DNA from: Rhynchopus sp. YZ270_cl-10
Taxonomy: Eukaryota; Euglenozoa; Diplonemea; Diplonemida; Diplonemidae
NCBI GenBank assembly: GCA_964035575.1
Contig: OZ037849.1
Location: forward strand, 1,550,001 to 1,614,000
Reading direction: 5' to 3'
Length of the DNA stretch: 64,000 nucleotides
The notes below the pieces were generated by a model. That model saw only the letters and a program-made list of their open reading frames with translations, was not told the DNA's origin and searched no databases. Both the position numbers and the translations under genes were made by a program. This document shows positions 19,736-30,154 of this stretch, in pieces (the stretch's first letter is position 1; the number at the start of each line of letters is the position of its first letter).

Positions 19736-21850
19736 ATGGGGATGATGCAGTATCTGAAAGACGCGCTCTCCTTGGACGGGACACTTGGCAAGAAAGAGAC
19801 AGAGCGACGCTTGCGTTTTCTCATCTGCGGAACTATAGCACTGTGCACCACTATTGTAGGTGTCTCGTTGTCAGTGGATGAGCAGAAGCCTCTATCCCTG
19901 GCAGGCACAGCGCTGCTCACGATTGGCTGCTCCATTGGCAGCGGTGCCGTGCTCTGCAAGGTTCCCTTGCACACGGGGATTGTTGTGTGCTCGATGTACT
20001 TGAGTGCAGCCGGCCTTCTGCTGTGGGATTTGGTTGCCCGTACCTTATCCGATGACCGCTGGGCCGCTCTGATCCTCGTTGTCGACATGCTGCTTGTGAT
20101 GCGTGTGCCCACGTTCTACACCTCAGGTCTCGTGGGGTTTGTGGTACTGTGGTTAAGCGTGCTTGGTGTTGAGGAGAGCTTCAGGTTTGGTCTGTACGAC
20201 TTGCCCGGGTTGCCACCTCAGAAGGGTGAGTACGGAAGGGAGTACTATCACAACAAGGCACACGAGTGTGGGAAGATGCCGTGTCCACAGCCCTTCCCTC
20301 CAAGCAAAATGATGATCGGTGTAGCCGTCTTTGTGATTGACTTCATCATCACACGAGGTTTCGCACGTGAGGTGCTGAAGGAGCAGGCATCAATGGAGAA
20401 GACAATCAACGCTGTGCAGGAGATTGCGTCGTTGCTCGCAAAGTACGACGTGGAAGGTGTGGCACGGATGCTTGCGGCACGTGGCTCAGAGCTGCCTGAG
20501 GAGATGTACGAGACGTTGCACACAATGGAGCAGAACCTGCGCCGCTACAAGCCCTACCTCCCTGCTGCGCTGTTTGAAGCAGAAGTGGAGCTGGAGAGGG
20601 CACAGTGCCTCTCTGTGGCACCACCCGGGGTGGAAACTGAAATAGCAACCATCGTGTTCACAGACATACGTGCATCAACATCGATCTGGGAGCATGCACC
20701 TGAAGGGATGCGTGCTGGTCTGAAGATCCACAACACTGTGATACGCGAGGTGATGCAGATGTTTGGTGGGTACGAAGTCAAAACCATCGGCGATTCCTTC
20801 ATGGTTGCCTTCACATCAACACAGGACGGGGTGAACTTCGGTCTGCGTGTGCACGAACTCCTGCGTGAAGCTGTCTGGCCTGATTCACTACTTGAGGATG
20901 CACCAATCTGTGCTGAACAGGGACCACTTTGGGGAGGACTGACTGTGCGCATTGGTGTGAACACAGGCCCTGTGACTGTGGAGGAGAACGCACTGACGGG
21001 ACGGACAGACTACTTTGGCCACACAGTGAACGTTGCTGCACGCCTTGAGAGCACATGCAAGCCTGGTGCTGTTGCCATCCCCTCTGACCTGTACACATCT
21101 GAGTGCAGGTCTTGCTCTGCTGTTGTTGGGGATGCGGAGGCACTGGACTTGAAGGGTGTGTCTGGGACAACATTTGTGTGTTGTGTGTGGCCTTTGTCAC
21201 TTGCGGGTCGCAAGCACAGTCCCCTCAAAGAACCTTCTGTGATTCTGAAGGGTGCACATGGTGTCGATGTGCAAGATTCCGACAGTGCGACCACCAACTC
21301 AACTTCGCTGTGTGCTGACAACTTCATCACATCGCTTCCGTTTGAGGCAACTGTTGGCACTGTGCATCTTGCCGTTGGTGACGACCCTTCAGCACTGCAC
21401 AACCTGAGCCTTGCCCTGACGACCCTCACAGTGGCACTGGACCAGAACGGTGGGACCTTGGTGACGCTGCTTGGGAGCCGTGTGTGTGTTGGGTGGAACC
21501 TGACCCGGCCAGCACCTGCACACATGGAGAACGCAGTGCGCTTTGCACAACGCCTTTTGGGGACTGCAGTGCTGTCTGGTGCAGGGCTTGTGACGGGTTC
21601 GGTGCAGCACGGAGATGTTGGTGCTCGGAAGCAACGCTTTGTGACTGTGATGGGGCAGACTGTGTACCGGAGCTGGGCGCTGTGCGACACGGCACGGGAG
21701 GGGGGGCAGTGTTTGTACGAACCTCCGTTGGGGACTGTGCTTCCTGCTGCGTTGAAGCTGGCACTGCAGGCTGAGGGCAAAGCACATGATGGGTTGTACC
21801 AGGTCCTTGCGATGAGGAGTCGCTTGTGCGAAGATATGGAGAAGACGTGA
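19736..21850 (+). CDS. Type A membrane cyclase, copy 6 of the array
   Basis: 704 residues from the leader ATG. The first cyclase domain has its complete set of metal, base-binding and transition-state residues. The segment before it is altered (EAEVELERAQCLSVAPPG) compared with the EEMEEE form of most copies. The degenerate second domain lacks the three residues ECD present in others after GD. The common inter-domain linker HGVDVQDSDSATTNST is present. The upstream 120 bp is the conserved block shared with several B genes, showing that the same 5' region can drive either type. The 3' flank is shorter than in copy 1 and runs into unrelated DNA near 21920. Confidence 0.88.
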   Translation: MGMMQYLKDALSLDGTLGKKETERRLRFLICGTIALCTTIVGVSLSVDEQKPLSLAGTALLTIGCSIGSGAVLCKVPLHTGIVVCSMYLSAAGLLLWDLVARTLSDDRWAALILVVDMLLVMRVPTFYTSGLVGFVVLWLSVLGVEESFRFGLYDLPGLPPQKGEYGREYYHNKAHECGKMPCPQPFPPSKMMIGVAVFVIDFIITRGFAREVLKEQASMEKTINAVQEIASLLAKYDVEGVARMLAARGSELPEEMYETLHTMEQNLRRYKPYLPAALFEAEVELERAQCLSVAPPGVETEIATIVFTDIRASTSIWEHAPEGMRAGLKIHNTVIREVMQMFGGYEVKTIGDSFMVAFTSTQDGVNFGLRVHELLREAVWPDSLLEDAPICAEQGPLWGGLTVRIGVNTGPVTVEENALTGRTDYFGHTVNVAARLESTCKPGAVAIPSDLYTSECRSCSAVVGDAEALDLKGVSGTTFVCCVWPLSLAGRKHSPLKEPSVILKGAHGVDVQDSDSATTNSTSLCADNFITSLPFEATVGTVHLAVGDDPSALHNLSLALTTLTVALDQNGGTLVTLLGSRVCVGWNLTRPAPAHMENAVRFAQRLLGTAVLSGAGLVTGSVQHGDVGARKQRFVTVMGQTVYRSWALCDTAREGGQCLYEPPLGTVLPAALKLALQAEGKAHDGLYQVLAMRSRLCEDMEKT

Positions 21851-21920
21851 GTGGTGTTGTGACAATTTCCATTGTGCACTGCACCTGCTCTGTTCTTGCT
21901 CATGAGTTACACTACGTTTT

Positions 21921-22318
21921 AGTGCCCAAATAAGCGACTCAGGGTTTGTGCTTCATTATGGACTCCCCACACTGCGAAACGGGCAGAGGACACACGTTTC
22001 ATGCACGTAAATTTTTCGTTCATTATTGTGATCCCCAAAAAAGACTACAAAAATGAGCATGGAAGCAATACACCAAACTACAATATTCACAACTATTTTG
22101 TCAACTTTTTTTCCTGTGTGGTATGTGACTGAGTGTGGGGATGCGTTCAAGAATGAAACACTTCCCCCCAAACCCCTTTCATCTCTGGGTTTCTTTTTCC
22201 AAACGTTGAGTGGACGCGTAATGTGTGGTTTCAATTTTGATGATGTTCTTTGCGCACGTTGTTTCCTTTTGTTCAGGGATGGTCCGCTTTACACATCTAC
22301 ATATGTTTAGTAACATAA
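21921..22318. other. Spacer, no gene seen
   Basis: About 400 bp, AT-rich, with no open frame that can be supported. It contains TTTTGATGATGTTCTTTGCGCACG near 22235, which resembles spacer sequence near 28080 before another B gene. Confidence 0.45.
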
Positions 22319-22443
22319 ACGTGATTATGTGCCTCACACTGTCCATCCTTCATCTGTGGACATGGTTGTACACATTTGTTCGGTAGAGGTGGTTTCGGCT
22401 TCTTCAACGTAATCTCACACACAGGACATACACAAGGGTACAC
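22319..22443 (+). promoter_or_regulatory. Conserved upstream block, copy 2
   Basis: Same order of motifs as at 19616-19735, with small insertions (for example GTTCGGTAGAGG). It ends with the leader and the ATG of the truncated B gene. Confidence 0.5.
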
Positions 22444-23541
22444 ATGGGGATGATGCAGTATCTGAAAGACGCGCTCTCCTTGGACGGGACACTTGGCAAG
22501 AAAGAGACAGAGCGACGTACGCGGTTTTTCATCTGCGGAGTTCTTGCTCTCTGCGGCACTCTTGCAGGCCTACTCCCCTCAATACATAGGCAGGTGCCTG
22601 TGTCGCGAGCAGGCACAGCGCTGAGCGTGATTAGCTGCTTGATTGCGATCGGTGCCGTGCTCTGCAAGGTTCCCTTGAACACGAGGATTGTTGTGTGCGC
22701 GCTCTACTCAGGTGCAGCCGGCATTCTGCTGTGGGATTTGGATTCGCGTACGTTATCCGATGACCGCTGGGCCATTATGATCGTCGTCATCGACATGTTG
22801 CTTGTGATGCGTGTGCCCACGTTCTACACCTCAGGTCTCGTGGGGTTTGTGGTACTGTGGTTGGTGGTGCTGAGTCTTGAGGAAAGCTTCAGGTTTGGTT
22901 TGTTCGACCTGCCCGGGTTGCCACCTCAGGAGGGTGAGTACGGAAGGAAGCACTATCACAACAAGGCACGTGAGTGTGGGAAGATGCCGTGTCCACAGCC
23001 CTTCCCTTCCAGCAAAATGCTCGCAGGTATATCTGTCTTTATTATCGACTTCATCATTACACGTGGTTTCGCACGTGAGGTGCTGAAGGAGCAGGCATCA
23101 ATGGAGCGGACGATCAACGCTGTGCAGGAGATCGCCTCACTCCTGGCAGGATACGACGTGGAGAAGGTGGCGGAGCTGCTGGAGGAGCATGAACATGAGC
23201 TGCCTCAGGGGATGACGGCGGCACTGCGTGCGTTGGAGAAGAACCTGCGGTCGTACAAAGCGTACCTGCCACTTACGTGTCTGCTTGGTGATGAAACAGC
23301 TGATGAAGACAACGAAGACGAGGACATGAGTAATGCAGACGTGCCAGTGTCGTCATGTTCAACTGCAAGCACTTACTTGAAAATGGAAACACTTACTGAA
23401 CCGAAGAGTGTGAATGCTTGGAAGGACCCTTCTGAACAGTTCGACCAATTCGAGTTCGATGGTGTGCAAGCATTCAACATTTCAAAGTCTCCCTCCCTTC
23501 TTCCCTCTCCCACCTTTCACATTTTTGTCTCATCTGCGTAA
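22444..23541 (+). pseudogene. Type B gene that lost its cyclase-like domain
   Basis: The first 310 residues are a normal B-type N-terminus: six membrane segments, KVAELLEEHEHELPQG linker and the DEDNEDEDMSNADV acidic stretch ending SSCSTAST. The next residues (KMETLTEPKS) match the last residues of full B proteins, so about 265 codons containing the entire cyclase-like domain and tail are gone. The frame then runs on into spacer sequence for about 40 codons before stopping, giving 365 residues. The protein would be a membrane module with coiled linker only. It could be inert, or could act as a dimerising partner without a catalytic part. Deletion between short repeats is a likely origin. Confidence 0.82.
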
Positions 23542-24290
23542 CTCTTGCACTGTGCGGCAGGCTCTTGGGCTTCGCGTTTTCATTGCATGGTGCTTCCCGG
23601 GGGGTATGCATTTCACAACTTTTCAATTCACAACTTTTCGCCACCCCTTTTTTTTGTTCGTGGCGAATCTTTTAAACGCCGGCATTTGCATTTCCGGAAT
23701 CCGTCCGGCCAGTGGTGGGGTCAATTTGCAAAAATGGACAAGTTCTCGTTTTTGGTCAATTTCCGCACAGTACGCAGTACACAGGTACACCACATCACGT
23801 GCTACCTTGTGAATCCCAGCGTACCCCTCAATGGGTGGGTCCACCACCCCACCCAAAAAATAGAAACTAACTTCCGGTTCTGAATAAAAAGAAAACAATG
23901 AAAAACAACTTTTTTCGTTTATCGCTCCGCAAGCTTGATGTGTTTTTTCGCTGAAGTGTGTGTTGTGTGTGAGAGAGAAAAAACAATGAATGAAAAAAAC
24001 ACAAGCTGGCGGGCACGCACCTTCCGTCGTTTCTATTTCCTATTTTCAAGTACCTTGATTTACAAAAAAAAAAACACACAAAAAAAAATCAATTCACAAC
24101 TTTTCACCACTTTTCAGCAGCCTTCACAATTTTATAGCGGTTTCCGTGTTGTGAAAACTTGTCACATTTTGTGAAAATTTGTGAAATGCATACCCGGGAA
24201 GCACCGACGTTGGTGATCATTATCGTCTTCATGACGATGGGTGTCGTGCTCTGTAAGGTTCCCTTGAACACTTGGGATTGTTGTGTTTTT
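23529..24290 (+). pseudogene. Cyclase N-terminal fragment split by an inverted-repeat element
   Basis: 23529-23588 reads like the first membrane segment of the cyclases (LALCGRLLGFAFSLH). After the 617-bp element, 24206-24290 resumes at the second segment (TLVIIIVFMTMGVVLCKVPLNT). About 35 bp are missing at the junction. No downstream cyclase sequence follows, so only a small fragment of a gene remains. Confidence 0.7.
23589..24205. mobile_element. 617-bp non-autonomous inverted-repeat element
   Basis: The ends are GGTGCTTCCCGGG on the left and its complement CCCGGGAAGCACC on the right, and the match continues through TATGCATTTCACAA. Inside, CAATTCACAACTTTTC occurs near both ends. There is no open frame for a transposase. 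A target-site duplication is not evident, perhaps because the flank was trimmed. The superfamily cannot be assigned. Confidence 0.7.
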
Positions 24291-24822
24291 TTTTGTGCAC
24301 ATTTTTCTCACCTGCGTTACTACGTTTGGATGCAAAATCTTCCTCTCAAATACTTTCTATTCTACTGAAATCGAAGCGGCCTGCTCCCTGATAACTTCTC
24401 AGTAGCAAACACTTCCATCGACACAACCTCCCATTTTGCAGCACTCTCAGGCACTGTAAGTGCTTTACAGTGCTGACAGTACTCTTCAACAAAAAAGGAG
24501 GGCGTCTGGCTGCATTTTTACCTCCTGCTTTGTCAGGGTAGGAACCCGGGGAGGGCTGGGGAACAAGTAATCACCATATTCTGCAGTATAAATCATTTTT
24601 TCGCGTTTTTCCGTTCCCCACCTGCCCCTCCCCACACGTACTTTTCGCACTTACGGTGCCAAATGAAAACAGATTCCTTCCTCATTTTCTTCTCCTTTTT
24701 TGATTTTGTTTGGTTTCTTTTGACCTCTTAGCATGCCTCTTAGAGTGCTAGCATCAGCCCCACACACCACAGGGCTCCCTCCCCTTCCTCCTCCTCCTCC
24801 TCCTTCCCCTTTTCCTTAAGCC
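24291..24822. other. Spacer before the DUF4116-like gene
   Basis: No gene is seen. It contains a perfect 9-bp hairpin at 24451-24473 and ends with a long CT-rich run (CTCCTCCTCCTCCTCC) about 15 bp before the ATG, suitable as a polypyrimidine tract for splice-acceptor choice. Confidence 0.5.
24451..24473. other. Perfect 9-bp stem hairpin
   Basis: GCACTGTAA and its complement TTACAGTGC are separated by five bases. It stands alone in the spacer and is not followed by a T run. Role unknown. Confidence 0.5.
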
Positions 24823-26979
24823 ATGGAAGTCTTCATCCGCGAGCCTAGTAGCGTAGTGGAGGTGTCCGCGAACGACACAGTCGCGCAGCTGATGAAGACA
24901 GTCGCGCAGGAGACGGGTCTTGAGGTGGCGGCACTGTCCTTGGACGGCACCGAGCTGCCAGCGGAGGAGCTGTGCAGCGGCACTGCGCTGTTCGAGGGCT
25001 GTGTGCTCGACCTTCGTGTCGAGATGGACATCAACGTCCTGCGCAGAGAGTGGTCCCGATGCGAACACCCTACACACCTCCGTGCACCGCCCATCCTCCT
25101 ATCAGACACAACCTTCATGAATACGATGCTATCCCGATTTGGTGAATCCGGACACATGCCTGCGTCTCCATTGTTCAGGGACCACACCTTCATGATCTGT
25201 GCTGTACGCAGGAGACCGCTCTACATACGATACGCAGCCGGCAACGACCTGAACGTCGCGTTCGAAGCGATCAGCAGCGTGTACTGGAAGACGGAGTACT
25301 TTCGCTACCTCGGGGCATTGCAGAGCGATGTGAGGGTGGTGCTGCGGGCTGGTAGGAAGGTGCTGTGGAGGGCAGACTTTGTCGAGATGATTCCCAATGC
25401 AATGCGGGAGTACGCAGACGTCGCGCTCGAGATCGTCAAATCCACGCCTGCTGGTACAGGGTACGACGGAGTCCCCAAATGCCTTCACACCCACGTGGGT
25501 ATCGTCGCTGCGGTGGTGTTGCGCGATGCTTCCGTCTTCCCCAGCCTCTCCCCAGAGCTGCGCACCGAAGACGTTGTGCTGTGCGCCGTCAGATCCCCCA
25601 AATGGGATCCAGCCTACTTCGAACACATCCCCCGCCACCTGCTGCACATCGACCGCATCATACACAACGTCGCATGCAAGGACAACTGGAGCTGCGCGCT
25701 CTTCTGCAACCTCCCAGACACTGCACGCGGTAGACTTGCCATTGTGCTTCCGTTTGTACGTGCTACACCGGAATGCATGAAACATGCTTCACGCGAGATG
25801 CGCCTCAACTGGGAGGTTGTGCATGCTCATGTTGTCAACACACCGAACGCTGTTGGCATGGACGACGTGCCTTCCTCCCTGCGTGACAATATCAAAGTGA
25901 TGACTGCAGTCATGCACCGCGATGCAGGCTGTCTTGAGCATGCATCCTCACAGATTCGCATGAACGCCGACGTTGTGTCCGCCGCTGTGTCTAGCCGTAC
26001 GTGGTCTCCACCACTGATCCGCTTTGTGGAGAACGCAGTCATAGCGCGGAAGCTGGTCAGCAAGCTCGACCCTGTGTTTCTCTCGCATTCTTCCACCGTG
26101 CTGAACGACCTTTCATACGTCACAACGTTGATTGCACGCGACGCGAGGTACCTACAGTACGCACCGCACACGCTGCGTGCCGACATCAAGGTGTTGCGCA
26201 CTGCAATGCGCTCCAGAACCTGGCACGACTCATACCTGCAGTACGCTGACGAGACGTTCTTCTCCTGCTTCGATGTGATGGTCGGCCCCATACACCGTGA
26301 TGCCCGTCTCCTCCGCAACCCTGCTCTGAAGGAGCTGCGCCACAGCCGCAAGATTGTTCTCCTTGCCATTGAAAGCGCAACGTGGGAGGCCTCTCTTCTG
26401 AAGCACACCTCTGCTGAGCTTCGAGCAGACCCAAAGGTCGTCCGAAAGTCGCTTCTCAAGGACGGTGCCACTGTCGAGATCGTGGATGCCTCGTTTTGCG
26501 ACAACACAAAGCTCATGCTCGAAGCTATGAAGCACAGCCCCTCAGCCCTGCAGCGTCTCTCTCCAAGGCTCCGTGCGGATAGGGGTTTTGTGTATCGATG
26601 TGCGACGCACGACATCGGCAACTTCATCCACGCTGCGGCAGCCCTGAAGCGCGACAAGCCCTTTCTGCGGCAGCTTCTGATCCACAGCAGGGACGCGCTG
26701 CTGTACACAGGGAGCGCGCTCTGTGGGGAGGAGGGCTTCATCGAGGAGTGTGTGGCGAAGTACGGAAGCCGTCTGCGCCTTCCGCTTGCAGTGTTGAAGC
26801 AACGTCAGGAAATAGCTGCAGCGGAGAAGGCTGCTGACTGCCCGCAGCACGAAGACGACTACGACGGCAATGCGACGGAAGATGAATCAAACAGCTCTGA
26901 CGAGAGTGACATCCCCGAGATGTCCGAGGAAACGCCGGAGCTTCGTGCCCTCCGTTTCCAGGCACACTACTGGGATTGA
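24823..26979 (+). CDS. Ubiquitin-like and DUF4116-like repeat protein
   Basis: 718 residues from an ATG preceded by a CT-rich tract. Residues 1-68 look like a ubiquitin-fold domain (MEVFIREPSSVVEVSANDTV, then a LEVAALSLDGTELPAEE strand pattern). From about 150 to 640 there are many repeats of roughly 25-50 residues of the form LRxDxxVVxxAVxxxxxxLxxAS, for example SSQIRMNADVVSAAVS and SAELRADPKVVRKSLLKDG, which fits DUF4116-type repeats of protists. The last 45 residues are strongly acidic (EDESNSSDESDIPEMSEE). Function is unknown; the ubiquitin fold suggests protein-protein interaction. A fragment of this gene is duplicated at 34053-34310. Confidence 0.75.
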   Translation: MEVFIREPSSVVEVSANDTVAQLMKTVAQETGLEVAALSLDGTELPAEELCSGTALFEGCVLDLRVEMDINVLRREWSRCEHPTHLRAPPILLSDTTFMNTMLSRFGESGHMPASPLFRDHTFMICAVRRRPLYIRYAAGNDLNVAFEAISSVYWKTEYFRYLGALQSDVRVVLRAGRKVLWRADFVEMIPNAMREYADVALEIVKSTPAGTGYDGVPKCLHTHVGIVAAVVLRDASVFPSLSPELRTEDVVLCAVRSPKWDPAYFEHIPRHLLHIDRIIHNVACKDNWSCALFCNLPDTARGRLAIVLPFVRATPECMKHASREMRLNWEVVHAHVVNTPNAVGMDDVPSSLRDNIKVMTAVMHRDAGCLEHASSQIRMNADVVSAAVSSRTWSPPLIRFVENAVIARKLVSKLDPVFLSHSSTVLNDLSYVTTLIARDARYLQYAPHTLRADIKVLRTAMRSRTWHDSYLQYADETFFSCFDVMVGPIHRDARLLRNPALKELRHSRKIVLLAIESATWEASLLKHTSAELRADPKVVRKSLLKDGATVEIVDASFCDNTKLMLEAMKHSPSALQRLSPRLRADRGFVYRCATHDIGNFIHAAAALKRDKPFLRQLLIHSRDALLYTGSALCGEEGFIEECVAKYGSRLRLPLAVLKQRQEIAAAEKAADCPQHEDDYDGNATEDESNSSDESDIPEMSEETPELRALRFQAHYWD

Positions 26980-28160
26980 AGTTTGAAATGTTTTTTTTTG
27001 TTGTAAGGTCCTAGGCTGGACCTTAAATTGCATCCGGGGGTCCGTTCCTCCAGAAACTCTATGAAGGTTGTGTTGACCTCTCGAACCGATGTCTCCTACC
27101 TGAGAGATTACAAAACAGGAGGCGAGGAGGGGTATGCGGGGCGTTTTTTGTGCCTTCAGGGTCTTTTTGTTTTTTCAGCAACCCTGCCTCTTGTATACTC
27201 ATTAATGCATAGCCTTTGTCTTTCGTTCTCTTTCAAGGTGACTAAGCACGAGAGGCTTAGAGTCATCTTATTAACTTTTCTACTTTTTGTTGATCCCTCA
27301 CCATATACTATCAATTTATTGATTGCATAATATTATGATGAAAATACTTTTTGGTCAGGGTGCTGAACGTCCGTGCCCCTACAAAATGCAAGCTAAACCC
27401 TGGCAGGGTATGTAAATGCCGTGATGTGGCTTCCCCATGCTATGAAGGGTGCTTGCACCCGGAGCAATAAACAGCGACAACGGTCAGGCCAGGACTTCGG
27501 TTCTGCTGCACACCTTTGGTTATGGTGCAGTTGCAATCAATGTATTTTGTTTTTGTTGGGTTGTTGTTGTTTTTTATACACTTCCCTAATGCTTTCAAAT
27601 TTTATTTGAAAGTATAATATTATGAATTTGTTGTTTTTGCTTCTATTATACCTTCTATTCAGTAGAATAGTTAGTATATGAAACAATGTTTCTTGCTGGA
27701 TTTGACCTCACACTGCAAAGATACGGGCCACACTCTCTATATGCGAGCTGTGTTAGGACAGTCGTCTGCCCCATTTGCTGTGTTGCTGTGTACTTTTCAT
27801 ATACCCCTAGCCATTTTTGCACAGTGGAAGGAAACCAGTTTCTAAGCAGTGCTGGAGGTGTTGGCACTATTTTTGACAACGTTACGTAGCGTGCCCGCGA
27901 GGCACATTCATCTTATCTGTTTTCTTTTATAATTACATGGTGAGCATGTGTGCGTTTCGCAACAACCTTTCTTGTAGTTACCACCTGATTTTTACCCCGC
28001 GTATAGGCGCGTAAAGGCGTGTACGGACGGTCCGTACATGCCTATACGACCTATATGAACGGCGGGACTGCGGTTTTTATTTTGATGAGGTTCAAATTGC
28101 GCACCTTTTCCTTTTGTTCATGGAAGGATGGTGCGGCTTACTATGTTTAGTAGTACATAA
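26980..28160. other. Intergenic region, no gene seen
   Basis: About 1.2 kb, AT-rich, with short open frames only. The second half contains a related copy of the small foldback element. Nothing else was recognised. Confidence 0.5.
27977..28072. mobile_element. Small foldback element, copy 2
   Basis: Begins ACCACCTGATTTTTACCCCG and continues CGTATAGGCGCGTAAAGGC, matching the left end of the element at 6715. A palindrome, GTACGGACGGTCCGTAC, lies in its centre. The right end is less well kept than in copy 1. Confidence 0.5.
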
Positions 28161-28277
28161 ACGTGATTATGTGCCCCCCCACTGTCCATCCTTCATCTGT
28201 GGACATGCTATTTGTCTGGAGGTGGTTTCGGGCTTCTTCAACGCAATCTTACACACAGGACATACACAAGGGTACAC
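28161..28277 (+). promoter_or_regulatory. Conserved upstream block, copy 3
   Basis: ACGTGATTATGTGCCCCC and the following motifs match the block at 19616. Here it serves a type B gene, whereas at 19616 it serves a type A gene. Confidence 0.5.
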
Positions 28278-30056
28278 ATGGGGATGATGCAGTATCTGAA
28301 ATACGCGCTTTCCTTGGACGGGACACTTGGCAAGAATGAGACAGAGCGACGCTTGCGGGTTCTCGTCTGCGGAACTATAGCACTGTGCAGCGTTCTTGCA
28401 GGCACAGTCCCCATACTGCATGATAAGCAGATGGCGGTATCGCTGGCAGGCACAGCGCTGACCACGCTTGGCTGCTCGATAGGAATTGGTGCCGTGCTCT
28501 GCAAGGTTCCCTTGAACACGAGGATTGTTGTGTGCGCGCTCTACTCAGCTGCAGCCGGCATTCTGCTGTGGGATTTGGATGCACGTACGTTATCCAATGA
28601 CCGCTGGGCAATTTTGGTCCTCGTTATCGACATGTTGCTTGTGATGCGTGTGCCCACGTTCTACACCTCAGGTCTCGTGGGGTTTGTGGTGCTGTGGTTA
28701 AGCGTGCTTGGTGTTGAGGAGAGCTTCAGGTTTGGTCTGTTCGACCTGCCCGGGTTGCCACCTCAGAAGGGTGAGTACGGAAGGGAGTACTATCACAACA
28801 AGGTACGTGAGTGTGGGAGGTTGCCGTGTCCAGGTAGCTTCCCTTCCAGCCAAATGCTCAGAGGTGTATCGGTCTTTGTGATTGACTTCCTCATCACACG
28901 TGGTTTCGCACGTGAGGTGCTGAAGGAGCAGGCATCAATGGAGCGGACGATCAACGCTGTGCAGGAGATTGCCTCACTCCTTGCAAGGTACGACGTGGAG
29001 AAGGTGGCGGAGCTGCTGGAGGAGCATGAACATGAGCTGCCTCAGGGGATGACAGTGGCACTGCGTGCGTTGGAGAAGAACCTGCGGTCGTACAAAGCGT
29101 ACCTGCCACAGACGTGTCTGCTTGGTGGTGCAGCAGTTGATGAAGACAACGAAGACGAGGACATGAGTAATGCAGACGTGTCAGTGTCGTCATGTTCAAC
29201 TGCAAGCACTCGTGAGACAATCGTGCGACACGTTGCTTTGGGGCTCACGTCTGTGAAGACGACTCTGCTGACGGTGAACATCAAAGACACGTTGCGTCTG
29301 ATGGAGCAGGACAGTGCACACTTCTCCTCCTTCTTCACAACTCTTCTTCTGAAGACGTTGCAGGCAACACAGTCACACCGTGGGATGGTGGACGTGTTTG
29401 TTGGTGACAGGGTGCACTGCTCGTTCAACACGTCAAGGCAGTGTGCAAACCACGCCACCTCAGCACTGCACACAGCAACAATGCTGTTCAGAGGTTTGAA
29501 GCTGTCGCAGGTGAACATCGGTGTTGCGACTGGGAAGGTGCTGCGTGGTGACATGGGGTGTGAAGTGATGCGCCGCTTCAGCATGGTGGGCACACTTGTG
29601 CGTGACGTGCATGGGATGGAACGTGCAGGACGTATCCTTGGCTGCGACGTGCTCTGCAACCGTATGTGCTTCAGCGATGCTGAGTGCGAACACGAGATGC
29701 GCCTGATTCCGTGCAAGGTGGAAGTGTCTGCAACCTCTGACACACCTGAAGTGGTTGCCGAGCTTCTGCTTGGCAACGAACAAGCCGACCGTGCGACTGA
29801 AGAATGGATGTACCAGATCGGGAAGAACAAGAAGTGGGAGAACTACAACACAACAGTGCGGGAGTACCTGAAAGGCGATGTGTCTGCAGCAGCGGTTGAA
29901 GAGGCTGCACAGGGTTGTCCTTGTGAACGGAGCCCTTTGAACGTGCATCCCTCGACAGTCAAGGGTGGGCTTCTGAGTGTGACCTTGCCACGACCACTGG
30001 AGGGCACAGGGGATATGAACATACAAACACTTACTGAAACGAAGAGTTTCTTCTGA
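28278..30056 (+). CDS. Type B membrane pseudocyclase, copy 1 of the full-length set
   Basis: 592 residues. The membrane module has one extra residue in the first outer loop (LHDKQMAVS). The linker is ARYDVEKVAELLEEH, then an acidic stretch and a serine-rich SVSSCSTAST segment. The cyclase-like domain spans about 325-497. In the numbering of the copy at 48918 (one lower), the first metal Asp is N333, the purine Lys is V372, the purine Asp is S434, and the transition-state Asn and Arg are R441 and G445; only D376 remains. The protein should not make a cyclic nucleotide by itself. The tail has EWMYQIGKNKKWENYN, a predicted helical segment, and CPCE. It may bind a type A partner through the shared membrane and linker modules. 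Confidence 0.88.
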   Translation: MGMMQYLKYALSLDGTLGKNETERRLRVLVCGTIALCSVLAGTVPILHDKQMAVSLAGTALTTLGCSIGIGAVLCKVPLNTRIVVCALYSAAAGILLWDLDARTLSNDRWAILVLVIDMLLVMRVPTFYTSGLVGFVVLWLSVLGVEESFRFGLFDLPGLPPQKGEYGREYYHNKVRECGRLPCPGSFPSSQMLRGVSVFVIDFLITRGFAREVLKEQASMERTINAVQEIASLLARYDVEKVAELLEEHEHELPQGMTVALRALEKNLRSYKAYLPQTCLLGGAAVDEDNEDEDMSNADVSVSSCSTASTRETIVRHVALGLTSVKTTLLTVNIKDTLRLMEQDSAHFSSFFTTLLLKTLQATQSHRGMVDVFVGDRVHCSFNTSRQCANHATSALHTATMLFRGLKLSQVNIGVATGKVLRGDMGCEVMRRFSMVGTLVRDVHGMERAGRILGCDVLCNRMCFSDAECEHEMRLIPCKVEVSATSDTPEVVAELLLGNEQADRATEEWMYQIGKNKKWENYNTTVREYLKGDVSAAAVEEAAQGCPCERSPLNVHPSTVKGGLLSVTLPRPLEGTGDMNIQTLTETKSFF

Positions 30057-30154
30057 ATGACTGCAAAGACCTTCTGAGAAGTACATAATGAACGAACTTA
30101 CGGTCTACCGAGACGATACACATTGTAGCTAAAGCACACACATAGCTGTGGGAG

